Shown here piece by piece: positions 36,301 through 48,335 of a DNA stretch of 64,000 nucleotides. Numbering within the stretch: position 1 is the first letter of the stretch; every line of letters begins with the position of its first letter. Source of the stretch: Flammula alnicola (Eukaryota > Basidiomycota > Agaricomycetes > Agaricales > Strophariaceae); the NCBI GenBank assembly GCA_015499995.1, contig JADNRV010000064.1, positions 186,001 to 250,000 of the forward strand, read 5' to 3'. The translations under genes were made by a program, and so were the position numbers. Under the pieces are notes generated by a model, which saw only the letters and a list, made by a program, of their open reading frames with translations, was not told the DNA's origin and did not search any database.

Positions 36301-37155
36301 GCTATGCATACTCATATCTACCCAAAAATCCTGGTAATGATTGCCAATTTCCCGAAAATGACAATGGTATTTAAGCCCGGGTGATACTTGGCAATCATCA
36401 CAAGGACTGCCAGCTTCGCCATCCTGGTGAAGATTACACAATATTTGCTTTCCGGTAAGGCACTTTGGTCAATTGGCAATCACTCGAGAGCTTACCTGGA
36501 TTATGACGGATTGTGGACATGGTAAAGGTTTATATACCTATATCTGCTTTTCATGGTTTTGCTGATGACCCCGTGTTGCCTGCATGGGAAAACACGAGTT
36601 GTCCTTGCAAGGGCATGAGGGATGAGGTCGATGTTACAACCTTCACCTTGCCACACACTGACACTTTTCATCTTTCTACTTACATGCACGCTCCATGCCC
36701 ATACCGCACCTATGCCACACATCTCCTTCATTCCTTTCCATTTTATCACTTACATGTGCATCCCATGCATGTCCCACACCACTTCCTCGTCCCTTCCACG
36801 CCTCTACCATTCGTATACCTTATGTCGCAGCATACACATGTTCGCCTCATGGACACATACCTATTTAGTATATAAATGATCAGTAGAACTACTTTGTTCC
36901 TTAGCTAGTTCTTGAGAATATATGACACATTCTCTACTGTCTCACATTGAACCCCTAAATTCTGTTATGCGGACTCCTTAGGCATGCACTCAGAGTTAGT
37001 GTCTTGGATCTATGACTCAGACATTTGCTATTCATTTAGCATATCATCTGCCAGTCGTAACAAAAGAACTAGCTATTCTCTATCACCTGCTCTCTGCTCA
37101 GCAAGCAGTCCCCATCCCGAACCTTTGAACAAACAGCTCAAAGAGCCACAATGAT
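36301..37155 (+). mobile_element. Possible LTR/leader of a degenerate Ty3/gypsy element
   Basis: This lies directly upstream of a gag-like frame. It contains TATTTAAG (about 36368) and TATATACC (about 36532) boxes and short inverted motifs. LTR boundaries could not be fixed because no second LTR copy is in the window. Confidence 0.35.
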
Positions 37156-37967
37156 ATGGCACCACGACCATGCGGTAGATTTACTGCATCCGAACCATCG
37201 CCATCACCCAAACGAAGACCAGGAGGCACATATGCTGCTCCTACCTCAGATGAGGAGTCTAGAGACCCCGCTGTAACAACACCTGCCTTGAGACCCACAT
37301 ATAGCAGGGTAGGCCAAACTGCTCCAAGACCCACACTACGCAGGGAGCCTGAACGAACAAACCAGATGAACTGTTGAATGAAGACCAACACCAGGATCTT
37401 CTTTATCGAACGAACGATTTGTAGACGCTGAAGAAGGCTCACAATCTGAAGAAACCGACGAACCAGAAGAAACCGAACTGAACCCTCTAGCACTCAGCAC
37501 CTATGTCTTTGAAAGAAGACCCGAACCCACTTTACCAACCTTTCCTCAATTCCTACTTCCTGACTACCTAACGCTAGATATGACCACTGCCACCCTGAAA
37601 GAGATCGGACTGAACTGACCAAGCCCATTCAATGGCGATAACCATAAGTACCAGAGCTTCATGAAGGATGTGAAGCTATACCTCGAAATCAATAGCAACA
37701 CATACAACACTGACAAAAAAAAAGATAGGGTTCGTCCTGTCTTTCATGTCTGAAGGGTCTGCTACCAGCTGGAAGCAACAATTCATTGACTCTAAGACTA
37801 CTGCCAGTGTCCTCGACCTAGGAACGTGGATGGCCTTCACTACTCAACTCAACAATGATTTCAAAATCACCGAAGACAAGGCCGACGCACTCGAAGACAT
37901 TCAATGTCTCAACCAAGGAAACAAAGATGTTGGCTTGTTGAATAAAGCAGCATTAGCTAGCTGGTGA
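37156..37967 (+). pseudogene. Ty3/gypsy-like Gag remnant
   Basis: Starts MAPRPCGRFTASEPSPSPKRR and later reads PSPFNGDNHKYQSFMKDVKL, FVLSFMSEGSATSWKQQFI and TWMAFTTQLNNDFKI, the N-terminal capsid-like domain of basidiomycete gypsy Gag proteins. It is broken by several stops and by a frameshift at an A-tract near 37714-37722. No zinc knuckle, protease or polymerase follows: the sequence is lost after about 37970. Confidence 0.75.
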
Positions 37968-38649
37968 GCGACATTCTGCAAATGAACTAGTTGCTTCAAT
38001 AAGCCAAGAAAGTGAGTGTCAGGGTCAGAAGTCAAATGGAGAATGAGGATAGGCTCCTAAAAGAAAATGGGGTAAATAAGCGAAAAGGATTCAAACAATG
38101 AGGTTCCAAGGTATACTCGGAAAAATACAAAGCATCTGCCAAAGTATCGAGGGAAGTGGTAGGAATGGGTCGGAAGGTTACAGGAGAAGACATTGCTGGA
38201 TATTCAAAGACTGCTGCTCAAAACACGTTCAAATCTGAGTTAAATAACCAGAGGCGCAGAGTGCCTTTGCTGAATAAGGAAATAGCTAGCACCTGCCCAA
38301 AGGGATCAAAAAGGGTCGCATGATGGCAGTGCATGCCAAAAAGGGCAACTAGCTTGATTGGCGAGCAGTGGAAACACATAACTCTGGCGCGATAATCAGG
38401 AGGCACATGAACAAAAAAGACAAAGTCTTAGGCATGAGGCATGGCGAAATTGCAAAAAGCAATGCCTCAAGGCAAAAATGCACGAGTTATGATATAGCTA
38501 GCTAAATGAATTTTGAGCTAGTTGTAAAGAGTAACTACAGTAGCAATTAAGAGAGATTCAGCCTAAAAAGCGAATTGAAAAAAGCTAGGAAAGAAGGAGA
38601 GGAAAAATAATGAACTTGATGGCAGTTTCAATATTGACTGACACCTTAC
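37968..38649. other. Degenerate sequence left of the copia insertion
   Basis: No intact gene. It may contain introns and exons of the split minus-strand gene whose exon ends at 38650, but I could not trace it further. Confidence 0.4.
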
Positions 38650-38782
38650 AAGGTGGAATAAGGTCGTGGATGATTGACTGAGATGATAAGATACGCGATC
38701 TCTGGGAAAACAAAAAGCAAGAAGCTCTTGTTCAGACTCTGCAATTGACGATAATATGAAATGTATGTCGGGATGTGCAGTG
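38650..38782 (-). pseudogene. 3' portion of a small gene split by the copia nest
   Basis: On the minus strand this reads in the same frame as the 57577-57605 exon piece when the copia element and one TSD copy are removed. The joined exon is 54 codons, begins after a 3' splice site (57606) and ends at a 5' splice site (GTAAGG at 38649). The piece reads HPDIHFILSSIAESEQELL, then FCFPRDRVSYHLSQSSTTLF. Function unknown. A purely fortuitous frame cannot be excluded, but the two splice borders and the exact phase argue against it. Confidence 0.6.
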
Positions 38783-38787
38783 ACATA

Positions 38788-39105
38788 TAATGAACAAATA
38801 ACTCAGTACGTGCATATAACGGACTGACATTGTTACTAAGTACCTAATGAACAAATAACTAGGTACATAGTCAGTAAAGAATAAACGAAGGTAGTTTACC
38901 ATGGGGTGCTCACCTCAGTACGTGCATATAACGGACTGAGGGAGCACCACGGATATTCTACAGTATATGTAAGGAATAATCTACGGTATGTACCATAGCA
39001 ACGCGGGAACCCGGAATACCGGAATAAAATAAGACATGTGAAAAGTAAGTGTTGATCTAATCTAATCAATGTCCGTACACATAAGGTGCAACTAAAACTT
39101 CAATA
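38788..39105 (-). repeat. Copia 3' LTR (318 bp)
   Basis: Starts (minus strand) TATTGAAG and ends TTCATTA. It is matched by the split right copy. It lacks about 163 bp that the right LTR has between positions equivalent to 57240 and 57404. Confidence 0.9.
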
Positions 39106-39114
39106 CTCCCCCTC
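39106..39114 (-). other. Polypurine tract of the copia element
   Basis: GAGGGGGAG on the minus strand, directly adjacent to the 3' LTR. It is the usual primer for plus-strand DNA synthesis. Confidence 0.85.
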
Positions 39115-42100
39115 AAACTGCACGAAGTCCCATTGCAGCTGCGAAATGCTTCGCTTTCGCACTCGGAAGAGCTTTGGTGAGGACGTCGGCAGTTTGCTCA
39201 TCAGTCGGACAATAAATGAGCTTGATGGAGCTGGCCTCGATGATGTAACGAATAAAATGATAGCGAATATTGATATGCTTGGTGCGTGTGTGGTATTGTC
39301 CACTGTGGGCGAGCGCAATCGATGACTGATTGTCGCTATAAAGGGTAGTTGGCTCCGCGGGAACCCCGAAGAGCTCAGTGATGAGGCTGCACATCCACAC
39401 GGCTTCTTTGACAGCGTGAGTAGTTGCCACGTACTCGCCTTCTGTGGTCGAAAGAGTCACCAACTCTTGTTTCTTAGACCACCACGACACTGCCCCACCA
39501 TCCACCATGAACACATAGCCCGAAATTGCATGTCGGTGCTCCTGCAACGCCCCATCCGCGTCCACGAATCCAACCAGGTCTTGCTCCTTTCCACCATACA
39601 CCAACTCGAGGTCTCGTGTGCCCTTCAAGTAGCGAAAAATTCGCTTTACGGCCTCCCAGTGGATCCACGCAGGATTGTCCATGAACTGCGCCACGGTTGA
39701 CGTCACAAATTTGATGTCTGGCCTTGTGCCTTCCGCGGTGTAGATCAGCGAGCCTACGGCCTCGCGATATGGGACGTTTCGCATTCGCGCTTTTTCAGTG
39801 AGAGTTGTGGGGCATTGGGAGCGTCCGAGAGGCTGATTGGGATCCATAGGAATCGACGAGGGCTTCAGATCATCGAAATTGAATCGCGTTATGATGGTGT
39901 CGATGTATGCGTGCTGGGATAGTGCAATGGTGCCGTTTTCGAGATCGCGATTGATCTTGATACCGAGAAGCCAAGTGCATGGGCCAAGGTCAGTAAGTTT
40001 GTACTTTTTGTTCATCTGGACCTTGAATTCATTGACCAGGGACTTTGGTTGTCCAGTTGCCATGCAATCATCGACATGGACTGCTAGGATCACAAAATCG
40101 CCGCTTCCTGAGTTGCGAATGAAGACTCCACAGTCGACCTCGACTCTGCGAAACCCCAAGTCCTCGAGCGCCTTGCTCAAGGATTCATACCAGCTTCGTG
40201 CACCCTGCTTCAGCCCATAAAGGGCCTTCTTCAGATGAAGAACATACTGCTGCGGATTGCTCTGTGCATATCCCTTTGGCTGTTCGAGGTATATAACCTC
40301 ATCATCTTTCAGCTCGGAATTCAGGAATGCACTGTCGAAGTCGAAACTTTCGATCGGCCATCCGTTGCGATTTGCGAGGGCCATTAGGAGTCAGAAGGAG
40401 GATAGGCGAGCTACGGGGGCATAGGTCTCATTGAAGTCGACGCTGTGGACTTGCGTAAATCCACACGCGACAAGACGAGCCTTGTACTTGTTGATCTCGC
40501 CAGCGGAGTTCTTCTTGATTTGAAGGACCCACTTGTTGTCGACAACGTTGGCATTTTCCGGGCGCTTAACAATCTTCCATGTGCCATTGTCCTCGAGCAT
40601 CTTGAGCTCGAGCTCGATGGCCTGCTTCCACTTCAGCCAATCGGAGCGCTTCTTTGCTTTGTCGTACATCGGATTCAACCCCTCTGCCGCATCCATCTCA
40701 ACCGCCATTGCAAACTCCATTGCCTCGAGGATCTCCCCCTCATCCACTAGACCAGCCATCCCAATCTCTTCGCCTATGAGCTGCAATTCACGCGGGAAAG
40801 CACTCTTTGATGGAAAGTGGTCTGCTACACCCTCTCCGTCCCGAATTGCCTTAATGTAGGCAGATTCTTTGCGTACACGCTGGCCGCGCCCACCAACTGG
40901 CTCTTCGGGCTGCACCAGATCTGCCGGATGCTCATTTTCGACTTGAGCAACTTCTCGAGCAGGGTTGGGGTTGGTTCCAGGGGAAACGGGATGCTCGTCT
41001 TCATCTCGCTCATCAAGTTTGTCGGCGTCGGTGTTTTTCTCCCCTCAAGTGGTACGTATTCCACAATTACATCCTCTGTTGGAACAAATTTAACACTTTG
41101 CTCCACACCCACAGATCACTTTCCGGGCCAATAAATGCGATGCACCCGGCTCTCTTCGTCGAACCCCACCCACTGACCTTCCTTCGCCCGTCCATCCAGC
41201 TTTCCACCACTGGTGTCGTGCACCCAGACTGGGCAACCCCACGGATGCATATTCATGAGATCAGGCTTCGAGCTGGTCAGGAGCTCATACGGCGTCATGT
41301 CGCCAAGTGCTCGCATCCACGTGCGGTTCTTCACGTAGACCGCATGCATTAGCGCCTCGCCCCAGAGGAATTTGGGCAGGCCACTGTCATGGAGCATAGC
41401 GCAGACTTTCTCAATGAGGGTTCGATTTAGGCGCTCAGTGACGCCGTTGTACTCGGGGGTATCATGGACAGTGAGTTGGCGCACAATGCCGTGCTCCTTG
41501 AGCCAGGTGTCGAATTCGGTGCTTCGAAATTCGCCGCCGCGGTCGGTGTGAAAGACTTTGATGCGTGCGCCATACTGGGTCTCGAGCCAAGCCTCGAAGT
41601 GCCGAAAGGAGTCGAAGGCCTCGTCCTTCTTACGAAGAAGGTAAATGACTGTAAAACGACTCCAGTCATCTGTGAAACTGATGTAATAGGTCTTCCTATT
41701 TATTGTCTCCACAGATGCTGGCCCCCAAATATCAGAATGGATCTCGTCACCCACCGCCGCTGCCCTCTCACCCTCTCGCTCCTTCTGGATGGGCTTCCGA
41801 TGCCCCTTCCCCCATTCACATGATGCACAGAAGGATGGTTTGCTCTCTGTGTCAAGCTCGACCCCCGTCACTAGCCCTTTCTCCACTAATCGACGTGCTG
41901 CCTCATGCGACACATGGCCCAATCGACGATGCAATTCATCGATTGTCAGCAGTTCCTTTACCCGCCCCGAATAACCTGCGGTCTCAGGTCGAGCGTTGTA
42001 CACGCGATACAGCCCCTGGCTGACCTTGATCCTTGCAATTTGCTGTTTACAGTTGTCAAAGATGCGGCAGTAGTCGTCTAAGAACATGACTGCTGATCCG

Positions 42101-43854
42101 GATTTCGCAATGCGGCTGATGGAGACTAGGGTTACCCCCATGCTAGGGGCATAGAGGACATCCTTCAAGAGGATCTTCGAGGTCAAATTGCCATTCGGAA
42201 GGGTAATGAACATGTCGCCTTTTCCGACAGCGTGGAAAGCGCATTTGTCGGCGGCGGTAATGGGCTTTGGCTCAATTTCGACGTAGTTCGTGAATCGATG
42301 ACGGTGGCCAGACATGTGGCGTGAAGCGCCTGAGTCGTACAGATCAATGTTGACTAGCTGGTTCCCAAGCCCACCGTTGGTGAGTTCGGCAGCTCTGAAT
42401 GTCGTAGTGTATGCAGCATCTGTGTCGGGCATGGGAATGAACAAGGGTGAGTCTTCAGCGTCTAGTTTTATAGCTTCTTCAGCTAACGAGGTGACAAAAT
42501 CTTGCAGAGACTCCTCGCGGTCAGCGCCGCCCTCCGAGTCAGTCTCGGAAAAGCAATTGAGCTCGCCCTCGGACTCGGAATCAGAGTCTTCTGCTGGTGC
42601 ATGGAAATGGTGACATGTATTGTCGAAAAGCGGCTCATCATTGTCCTCCCCATCAGCTTCATCCTCGGAATCAGATGCATCTTGGAGACCAGGCATATCA
42701 GGATCGTTGTCATCGATATCGTCGATTAACTCGTATTCTTCGAGAGGAAAGAGATGGATGTTGGGGTTTGGTGGTGGCTCGTTGGCTTCCATCTCGCGGA
42801 TAATGCTCCAGCTCTCCTCGTTGAGCCTTTCAGCCTCCGCCGCAATCTCATCCTCAGGCATCTGCCTGATCCTCGCAAGCTCTGCGAGAAGGTCTTCGTC
42901 TTCCTCCCATATAGCCATCCAGGTTGCCGCGGGCTCGCTATCCTTAGCCGAGGTGCTCGCGGCGGCCTCCTTTGGCTTTTCCTTCTCCTTTCCCTTGCCC
43001 TTCGGACCCTGCCCCTCCTTTCCGCCACCCTTCTCCCAGCAATCGGCCTTCACATGGCCACGCTTCTTGCAATTGAAGCATTCAACACTGCACTTGAAAC
43101 TGCCAGTGTGTTTCTTCCCCTTGCCGCCATCGTTGGAGTAAAACGCGACATTATTGTCAGCCTTCTTCGAGGCCTTCGAGCCCAAACTGCGACGGTCGTA
43201 CTCTTCGGTCACTGTCTGCATGAGCTCATCGGGGGACAATGTGGTACCAAGAACGCTGGATGTTGCGTTCACGGCAGAGATATAGGGGTCAAAGGAAGAT
43301 GGCAACGAGCCCATGATAATGGCATAGAAATCATCATCGGAAGGTGGCTGCCCCATTGCGGCAAGATCCTCGCGCATCGTGCGCAGCTTCGTGAAATGAG
43401 CTCGCACATCGCCCTTCTCAGCACACCGCTCCTGCTGAAGTCGACGTCGGAGATCCACGGAAACCATCTGGGATTTATTCTCAAAGTCGTTCGCAAGTGC
43501 TTCCCAGATCTCACGCGCAGTTGGCTTGCCGTGGATCTTCATAAATTGTGAGTCCGTAATCGTCGCAGCTATCTGATGCTTGACGGTTGCTTCTCCTGCC
43601 TTCCAGGTTTTGAGTTCCTTCTTCCATGCATCCTCGGCTCTGATCTCGTCAGCAGTGAGGGTCTGGTTTGCACCAGTGCGTTTGACGGGATCAGGTGGTG
43701 CGACCTCGGAGCCATCGATATGCTCCAGAAGGCCATGTGCATCGATAGCCCATGAAAAACGGTCTTTGTATATGACCCAGTTAGTGCCGGCTTCATCGAG
43801 CTTCGGGATCTTCATGAGGGTGAAGTCCTCATTGGTTTTTGAGGTGGTAGACAT
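39113..43854 (-). pseudogene. Copia Gag-Pol polyprotein, lightly damaged
   Basis: Order on the minus strand from 43854: Gag, a zinc knuckle CFNCKKRGHVKADCW, an acidic linker, protease LYDSGASRHMSG, a GAG-pre-integrase LHRRLGHVSHEAARRL, then an integrase core with HSDIWGP, FHTDRGGEF and YNGVTERLNRTL (DDE). The reverse transcriptase follows: YGLKQGARSWYESL and active site VHVDDC. RNase H has VDADGALQEH, TEGEYVA and YSDNQSS. Integrity is lost at an in-frame TGA (41116-41118), a frameshift near 41040, and an in-frame TGA at about 40391-40393. Reading continues in frame after each TGA. Both stops look like CGA to TGA changes. All catalytic residues visible are conserved apart from the breaks. Confidence 0.92.
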
Positions 43855-43935
43855 GGTTGACAGTAGATAGAGAATTTGAAGTGAGGTCAGGTAAGATTTT
43901 GCGAGTGAAAATTGTTCGGTTAGCAGTGGAACTCG

Positions 43936-43947
43936 GGGCCCATAACC
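43936..43947 (-). other. Copia primer-binding site (half initiator tRNA-Met type)
   Basis: GGTTATGGGCCC on the minus strand directly follows the 5' LTR end. It is the complement of the initiator tRNA-Met anticodon-stem region used as a cleaved half-tRNA primer by Drosophila copia-like elements, rather than the 3' CCA end of a tRNA. Confidence 0.75.
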
Positions 43948-44079
43948 TAATGAACAAATAACTCAGTACGTGCGTACAACGGACTGACATTGTTACTAAG
44001 TACCTAATGAACAAATAACTAGGTACATAGTCAGTAAAGAATAAACGAAGGTAGTTTACTATGGGGTGCTCACCTCAGT
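43948..44079 (-). repeat. Copia 5' LTR, inner part
   Basis: Matches the first 132 bp (plus-strand order) of the left LTR with a few substitutions. Its last eight bases, ACCTCAGT (44072-44079), are the hAT target duplication. Confidence 0.9.
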
Positions 44080-47000
44080 TAGGGTTCTGCACGGGTTGGG
44101 CAAACCCGTACAGGTAGCGGGTACGGGTAGGTATGGGTAGGGTACGGGTAGACATTTGCCTACCCGCAACCCATGCATACCCCCGGCAACTAAACAGCTT
44201 AAAATCTTATGTAAACAAGGGCTGTGCAGTACCAAGCCACCCATTCATTCAGATTAGATAACAGTGGGACGGAAAATTGTTAATCTCTCTGATATGGCTG
44301 ACGACGGCGAGACTACTACGCGCTCAGGTCGCAAGCCGATTATTTCGTTCAAACGCAAGGCCATTGACACTCTGAAGGATCTCCTATCACCTAAAAAGAA
44401 GAAAACGAATCCGACAAAGAAGGCATCATCAAAAAAAGCACCAACTAAGACTGCTACGGCCGCTAAGCCAAAAGAAGTTGCGGGGCTGACAACCGCCAAG
44501 AACACGCCTACGAATAAAGTAGATCTTTTAACTGTGAATGAAAATAATATTAATTCTTCACTTTCTAGACTCCCTCGACAGGCGATAGCACACCTGTTGC
44601 TTCCAAAGATTCTTCCCGTCAACTGAGTGTTGTTGATGTTGATGATGACGAGGACAGTGACGACGAGGTGCAGGTGATTGAGGAGGAAGAGGAGGCATCA
44701 GAAGCCGAGCTCGGTGAGGTCCTGTCAATGCTAATAGCTATACATGAGTTGACGAAATATACAGAGAGACTCAAAGAAGATTGGAACACACCAATATATG
44801 CATTCTTTCATCCCATTCCCAAAATCGGCTATGAAAAAGGTTGCTGCTATCATGAGTTCAAGTGCTTTGCTTCAGGGTGCAGCAAATCTGTGCGCCGTTT
44901 CCTTGACAAAAAGGATGCAAAGTCAACGAGCAATCTTCACAAACACGCGAAGATCTGTTGGGGAGAAGAAACTGTCAAGGCTGCGACGCAGGCTGGAGAT
45001 GTCGAATCTGCTCGTGAAACACTGTCAAAATCCAGAGACGGGTCAGTCGCAGCAGCCTTTGAAGTTAAAGGCAAAGGTAAAGCTACATACTCACATCGTC
45101 AACATACAAAAACCGAGACAAGGTAAGTGTCATCATCATATATTGATATTGCATACTAAGAATGATATTGAGGGCTGAGATTGTTCGATGGATCTCAGAG
45201 AATGGACGACCTTTCAACATCGTCAGTGATCGCGGTTTCAAAAAGCTAATGAAGACTGGAAGACCCGAGTATTACCTGCCGTCGCCTGCAACTGTTTCTC
45301 GGGATGTACGTGTGGTATTTGCACGCTCTCGTCAGCGTATAGCTGCTATGCTTCAGGTATGTACATCAATTTGACATCCGTATGATCTATGATAACACAA
45401 CTTACTAGAAACATGACGGAAAACTTCATTTCGCAACGGACGCCTGGACTTCTCCTAACCATCATGCTTACGTAGCTGTTACGGCTCATTTCGAGCACAA
45501 GGGTGAGGCAGTATGTCTGATTCTAGATGTCGTCGAGGTTGCAAAGGTTTTTAGTAGAATCTTTATCAATCACAAACATAAAATCAACTTACCATCTTAC
45601 AGTCTCACAGCGGAATTAACCTGGCTATCGCCTTCGCGGAAATCCTCAAAGAATTTGGTATCGCTGATAAGGTATTTAGTTTATACAATATGAGGAGGCA
45701 AAGCACTCACAGGTCTTCAGGTCCTCAGTATCACCTGCGACAATGTGTCAAATAACGATGTCATGATTGACAAACTTGAGGAGCTTCTTCCAGAGTTCTC
45801 GAAGGTCAATCACACACGCTGCTTCCTTCACGTTATCAATTTGGTATCAAAGATGACAATAAAACAATTTGATGTACAAAAGAAAGCCACTGGGGAAGTT
45901 AGCGACGAGGAAGACGAAGATATTCGTGAGCTTGCTGGGGATTTGGCATATGACAGTGAGGAGCGTCAGACACGCGAGGGTCTTCTTGAAGAATCCCTTA
46001 CTGGAGAGGTCAGCACGGATGATGATGTTACTGGTTGGATTGATGAGATGGTGGCGTTATCAGCTGTTGATCGTGCGGCCTTACAAGCACCTGTAGTCGC
46101 TGGTCTCATGTATGATTCCTAGGCTGTGGGCTAACTACGTTATACATTTATAGCGGGTTTGGGCCGCTTAGGCCACTGCCTAAGGCCATGTATATACTAT
46201 ATACAATGTGCCGGGGTGCCGGAACAGGTTGTGTGGTCATTGCTGGGGGCGGGCAGTAGTAAACATGGGTCAACAATGCAGGAAATGGTGTCCGGGACTG
46301 TATTTTGGGTGCTGCTCATCGTTGGGGGTGCCTTTAGGCACGGGAAAAATTCCAATGGCATCTATAAATATATTCTGATATTATGCAGGTATTTGCGCGC
46401 CTCTAGGGGGGCGGGAATGGGTGGATTGGGGCCGGCAGGTTTGGATGACGGTCCCATTTGGGGCGGGGCTGATGGTAAATACCTGTCAACAATGCAGGAA
46501 ATGATGTCCGGGGTTGTATTTTGGGTGCTGCTCGTCGTCGGGGGCGGTTTTCGGTGGGGAAAAAATACCATTGTGTAGCCCTGATTTTTCTCTATCCAAA
46601 TCCGTCATATGCGCACCCTATAGGGGGCGGGACGGGGTGGATTTGAAAGGATGACTTTGGATGACGTTCTAAAAATAACTGGTATTTCCGGAAGAGCATC
46701 ATTTCTGTGACATCATGTTCCTGCTGATCTATTTTAAGTTATAGGCACTGCTAATCTATTCTTAGTGCCATGCATCTAAGCAACCATATTTCCGATGCGG
46801 TTTGGGGCGGGGCTAATGGTAAATAGATGTCAACAATGCAGGATTTAATGCTCGGCGTTGTATTTTGGCTTGTGCTCGTCGTTGGGGGCGGTTTCAGGCG
46901 GGGAAAAATCCAATGGGGTCTAATAATATATTGCTACCTATTGCCGCCCTTTGCGCACCTCACGGGGGGCGGGGATGGGTGGATTGACGATGATGATTTT

Positions 47001-47389
47001 GGATGACATTCTAAAATTAGATGGAAAGCGCCTCAGTGTGATATTTTTAGACACCAGCGCTTGTGCCTGGTTCGTTATCTATAGATTGGATAACCAGAAA
47101 GCGCCCCAGCTTGATATTTTTAGATGCAGACGCTCGTGCAGCTATCTCTGTTATCTGTTGATTAGATGCTTTCTATTACTCCCACACCACTACATTTTTA
47201 AAAATAGACACGGTTCATGTTGGCCTGCTGTCTCTATGCTCAAAAATCTCAGGTAAAAGAATTAAATAGAATACTGTGAATACATTTGAACTGTGCTATG
47301 TACTGGGCATAAGGTGTACAACAAATAAAATAAGATGCAGGAGTGAAACGAGGATAAGTGAGCAAGGAGGGCGCATGTCGACGTGAGTA

Positions 47390-48170
47390 ACGCACGTCGT
47401 TGCCTCTCCTGCTGCTGCTCATCCTCGTTCTCCTCCTTGTCGTCGCATCGCCGCTGCCGCCCTCCCACCTCGTTGTCGGCGCCATAACAGAGTAGCAACA
47501 GCGGTTGTGCTGCTGGCGCTCCGCCCACCTCGTCGCCGTCGCCGTACTGAGCAGCAGCAGCCGTCGTGCTGCTCCCATCTCGCCGTCATCGTCGCATGCC
47601 AGTGATAGCCATCGGGCTGGTGCTCCTCCCACCTCGACGTTGTCGCCGTATCTGAGCAGCGGAAGTGGGCGCTGCGGCTGCTCCCACCTCATCGTCGCCG
47701 CCATAACAGAGCAGCACCAGCAGCGGTCGTGCTGGTGGTGATGCTTCCATCCCGTCGTCGCCGTATCCGAGCAGCAACGGACGTGCTGCTGCTCCTCCCA
47801 CCTCGTCATCGTCGTCGAATCCCAGCGGCAGCCATCGTGCTGCGGGTGCTCCTCCCACCTCGCCGTCGTCGATGTATCCGAGCAGCAGCAATGGGCGCTG
47901 CTGCTGCTCGTCGTCGTCACCGTATCCAAGCAGCGGCAGCGATCGTGCTGCCACTTGTTGTCGCCGTATCCGAGCAGCTGCAGTGGGCGCTGCCGCTGCT
48001 GCTGCTGCTCCCACCTTGCCGTCGCCGTATACGAGCAGCAGCAGCAGCCGTCGTGCTGCTGCTGCTGCTCCCACCTCCTCCTCCTCGCTGTATCCGTACA
48101 CGAGCAGCAGCGCGGCCGCTGCTGCTGCTCCTGCTTCCATCTCGTCGCCGTCGTCGTATCAGAAAGAGAC
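47390..48170. repeat. Triplet-repeat arm (left) of the foldback
   Basis: Imperfect GCTGCTGCT / CGTCGTCGC runs in units of roughly 50 bp that include CCACCTCGTCG and GTATCCGAGCAGC. It yields a spurious 346-codon open frame on the minus strand with Gln/Arg-rich text. Confidence 0.85.
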
Positions 48171-48253
48171 GACGACCGTTGAAAGGTCGTCGTTATCACG
48201 ACATCTTGCCTATGGGTTGGGTAAGTGAGGGGATGGAGAGAGGAAGAGCAGAA

Positions 48254-48283
48254 AACGAATCGAGTCATACGACTCGATTCGTT
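48254..48283. repeat. 30-bp near-perfect palindrome at inner edge of left arm
   Basis: AACGAATCGAGTCATACG then GACTCGATTCGTT, one central mismatch relative to the right-arm copy. Confidence 0.85.
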
Positions 48284-48335
48284 GCGCACCGGGTGGGTCT
48301 CCCTCTACCAGGGTCTCCCCTCGTGTTTTTCTACC

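Noticed and set aside
42754..43551. 265-codon open frame (+) opposite copia gag
   Set aside because: Antisense shadow of the Gag-Pol frame; hydrophobic text comes from complementing acidic/Lys-rich codons.
44800..45110. BED finger region considered as a host zinc-finger gene
   Set aside because: It lies between hAT terminal repeats and is continuous by splicing with the transposase catalytic and dimerisation domains.
47249..48289. 346-codon open frame, Gln/Arg/Cys-rich (-)
   Set aside because: It is the translation of triplet-repeat arms in the foldback. The mirrored arm gives similar frames on the other strand, and there are no domains or splice logic.
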